Assembly (NCBI GenBank): GCA_002256705.1
Contig: NQJI01000083.1
Location: 1 to 6,586 of the forward strand
From: Methylococcaceae bacterium NSM2-1
GTDB taxonomy: Bacteria; Pseudomonadota; Gammaproteobacteria; Methylococcales; Methylomonadaceae
Direction: 5' to 3'
Length of the DNA: 6,586 bases
Shown piece by piece: positions 6,169 to 6,586 of the stretch. Made by a program: the position numbers and the translations under genes. Numbering within the stretch: position 1 is the first letter of the stretch; every line of letters begins with the position of its first letter. The notes under the pieces are model-generated. The model did not search any database. It was not told where the DNA came from and saw only the letters and a list, made by a program, of their open reading frames with translations.

Positions 6169-6586
6169 AACACTCCATACAACTTAAACTTGAAAACCTG
6201 TGCGAACGTTATGACGAAATCGCAGCCTTGCTTTCAGAACCTGAAGTACAAGGTAATCAAAACAAATTCCGCACCCTGAGCCAGGAATATGCCCAAATCG
6301 GCCCATTGGTTGATTGTTACAAACGCTATGAACAAGCATTGAAAATGCTGGCCTCGGCTAAAGAAATGGCTAACGACGCAGACCCCGAACTAAGGGAATT
6401 GGCCAAGGAAGAAATCAATGAGGCGGAAGTTCTGATAGAAACACTGGATCATGAATTGCAAGTATTGTTACTACCCAAAGATCCCAACGACAATCGCAAC
6501 ATTTTCCTGGAAATACGCGCAGGTACAGGCGGTGATGAAGCCGCCATTTTTTCAGGCGACCTAAGCCGCATGTATCAACGCTATGC
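6165..6586 (+). CDS. prfA: Peptide chain release factor 1, 3' end outside window
   Basis: RF1 recognises UAA and UAG stop codons in the ribosomal A site and triggers peptide release. The window holds the first 140 codons plus two bases, still open at the right edge. The translation begins [20 protein letters not shown]. It contains the RF1-type N-terminal helical domain, EYAQIGPLV (about 42-50), [12 protein letters not shown] (about 101-112) and [18 protein letters not shown] (about 118-135), followed by RMYQRYA. This stretch matches RF1 rather than RF2. The stop-recognition PxT and catalytic GGQ motifs lie beyond the window, so intactness cannot be judged. The ATG at 6165 overlaps the hemA TGA by four bases (ATGA) and lacks its own ribosome binding site, which implies translational coupling. 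The hemA-prfA pairing is standard in gammaproteobacteria, with prmC (the RF methyltransferase) usually next. Confidence 0.96.
   Translation, partial: MKHSIQLKLENLCERYDEIAALLSEPEVQGNQNKFRTLSQEYAQIGPLVDCYKRYEQALKMLASAKEMANDADPELRELAKEEINEAEVLIETLDHELQVLLLPKDPNDNRNIFLEIRAGTGGDEAAIFSGDLSRMYQRY

Overview
The window is a chromosomal housekeeping region from a gammaproteobacterium. It has two divergent, tightly packed transcription units separated by about 250 bases. The gene order (TPR lipoprotein, lolB, ispE, tRNA-Gln, prs, rplY on one strand; hemA, prfA on the other) is the one I know from Pseudomonas and other non-enteric gammaproteobacteria. The moderate to low GC content and protein flavour would suit a methanotroph-like (Methylococcales) or similar lineage. 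That placement is an inference I cannot test here.

Leftward unit (minus strand, 4651 down to 1): the first gene encodes a TPR-repeat lipoprotein of unknown exact role. It is followed by lolB (outer-membrane lipoprotein receptor), ispE (MEP isoprenoid pathway kinase), a tRNA-Gln(UUG), prs (PRPP synthetase) and the N-terminal part of rplY (ribosomal protein L25), which runs off the left edge. The first three genes overlap each other by 1 to 20 bases. The tRNA begins 4 bases after the ispE stop, and prs begins 40 bases after the tRNA. I see no terminator between any of them, so they are probably co-transcribed, with the tRNA cut out of the transcript.

Rightward unit (plus strand, 4909 to 6586): hemA (glutamyl-tRNA reductase, the first committed step of tetrapyrrole synthesis) overlaps prfA (peptide chain release factor 1) by four bases. 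prfA is cut off by the right edge after about 140 codons, before its PxT and GGQ motifs.

The intergenic region 4652-4908 must hold both divergent promoters. Only weak candidates can be read by eye. There are no mobile elements, CRISPR arrays or signs of horizontal transfer. I found no undescribed multi-gene system. The points worth a second look are small: the ispE/tRNA junction, a tandem duplication that copies the prs stop codon, the TPR lipoprotein paired with lolB, and the arrangement of the divergent promoter region.
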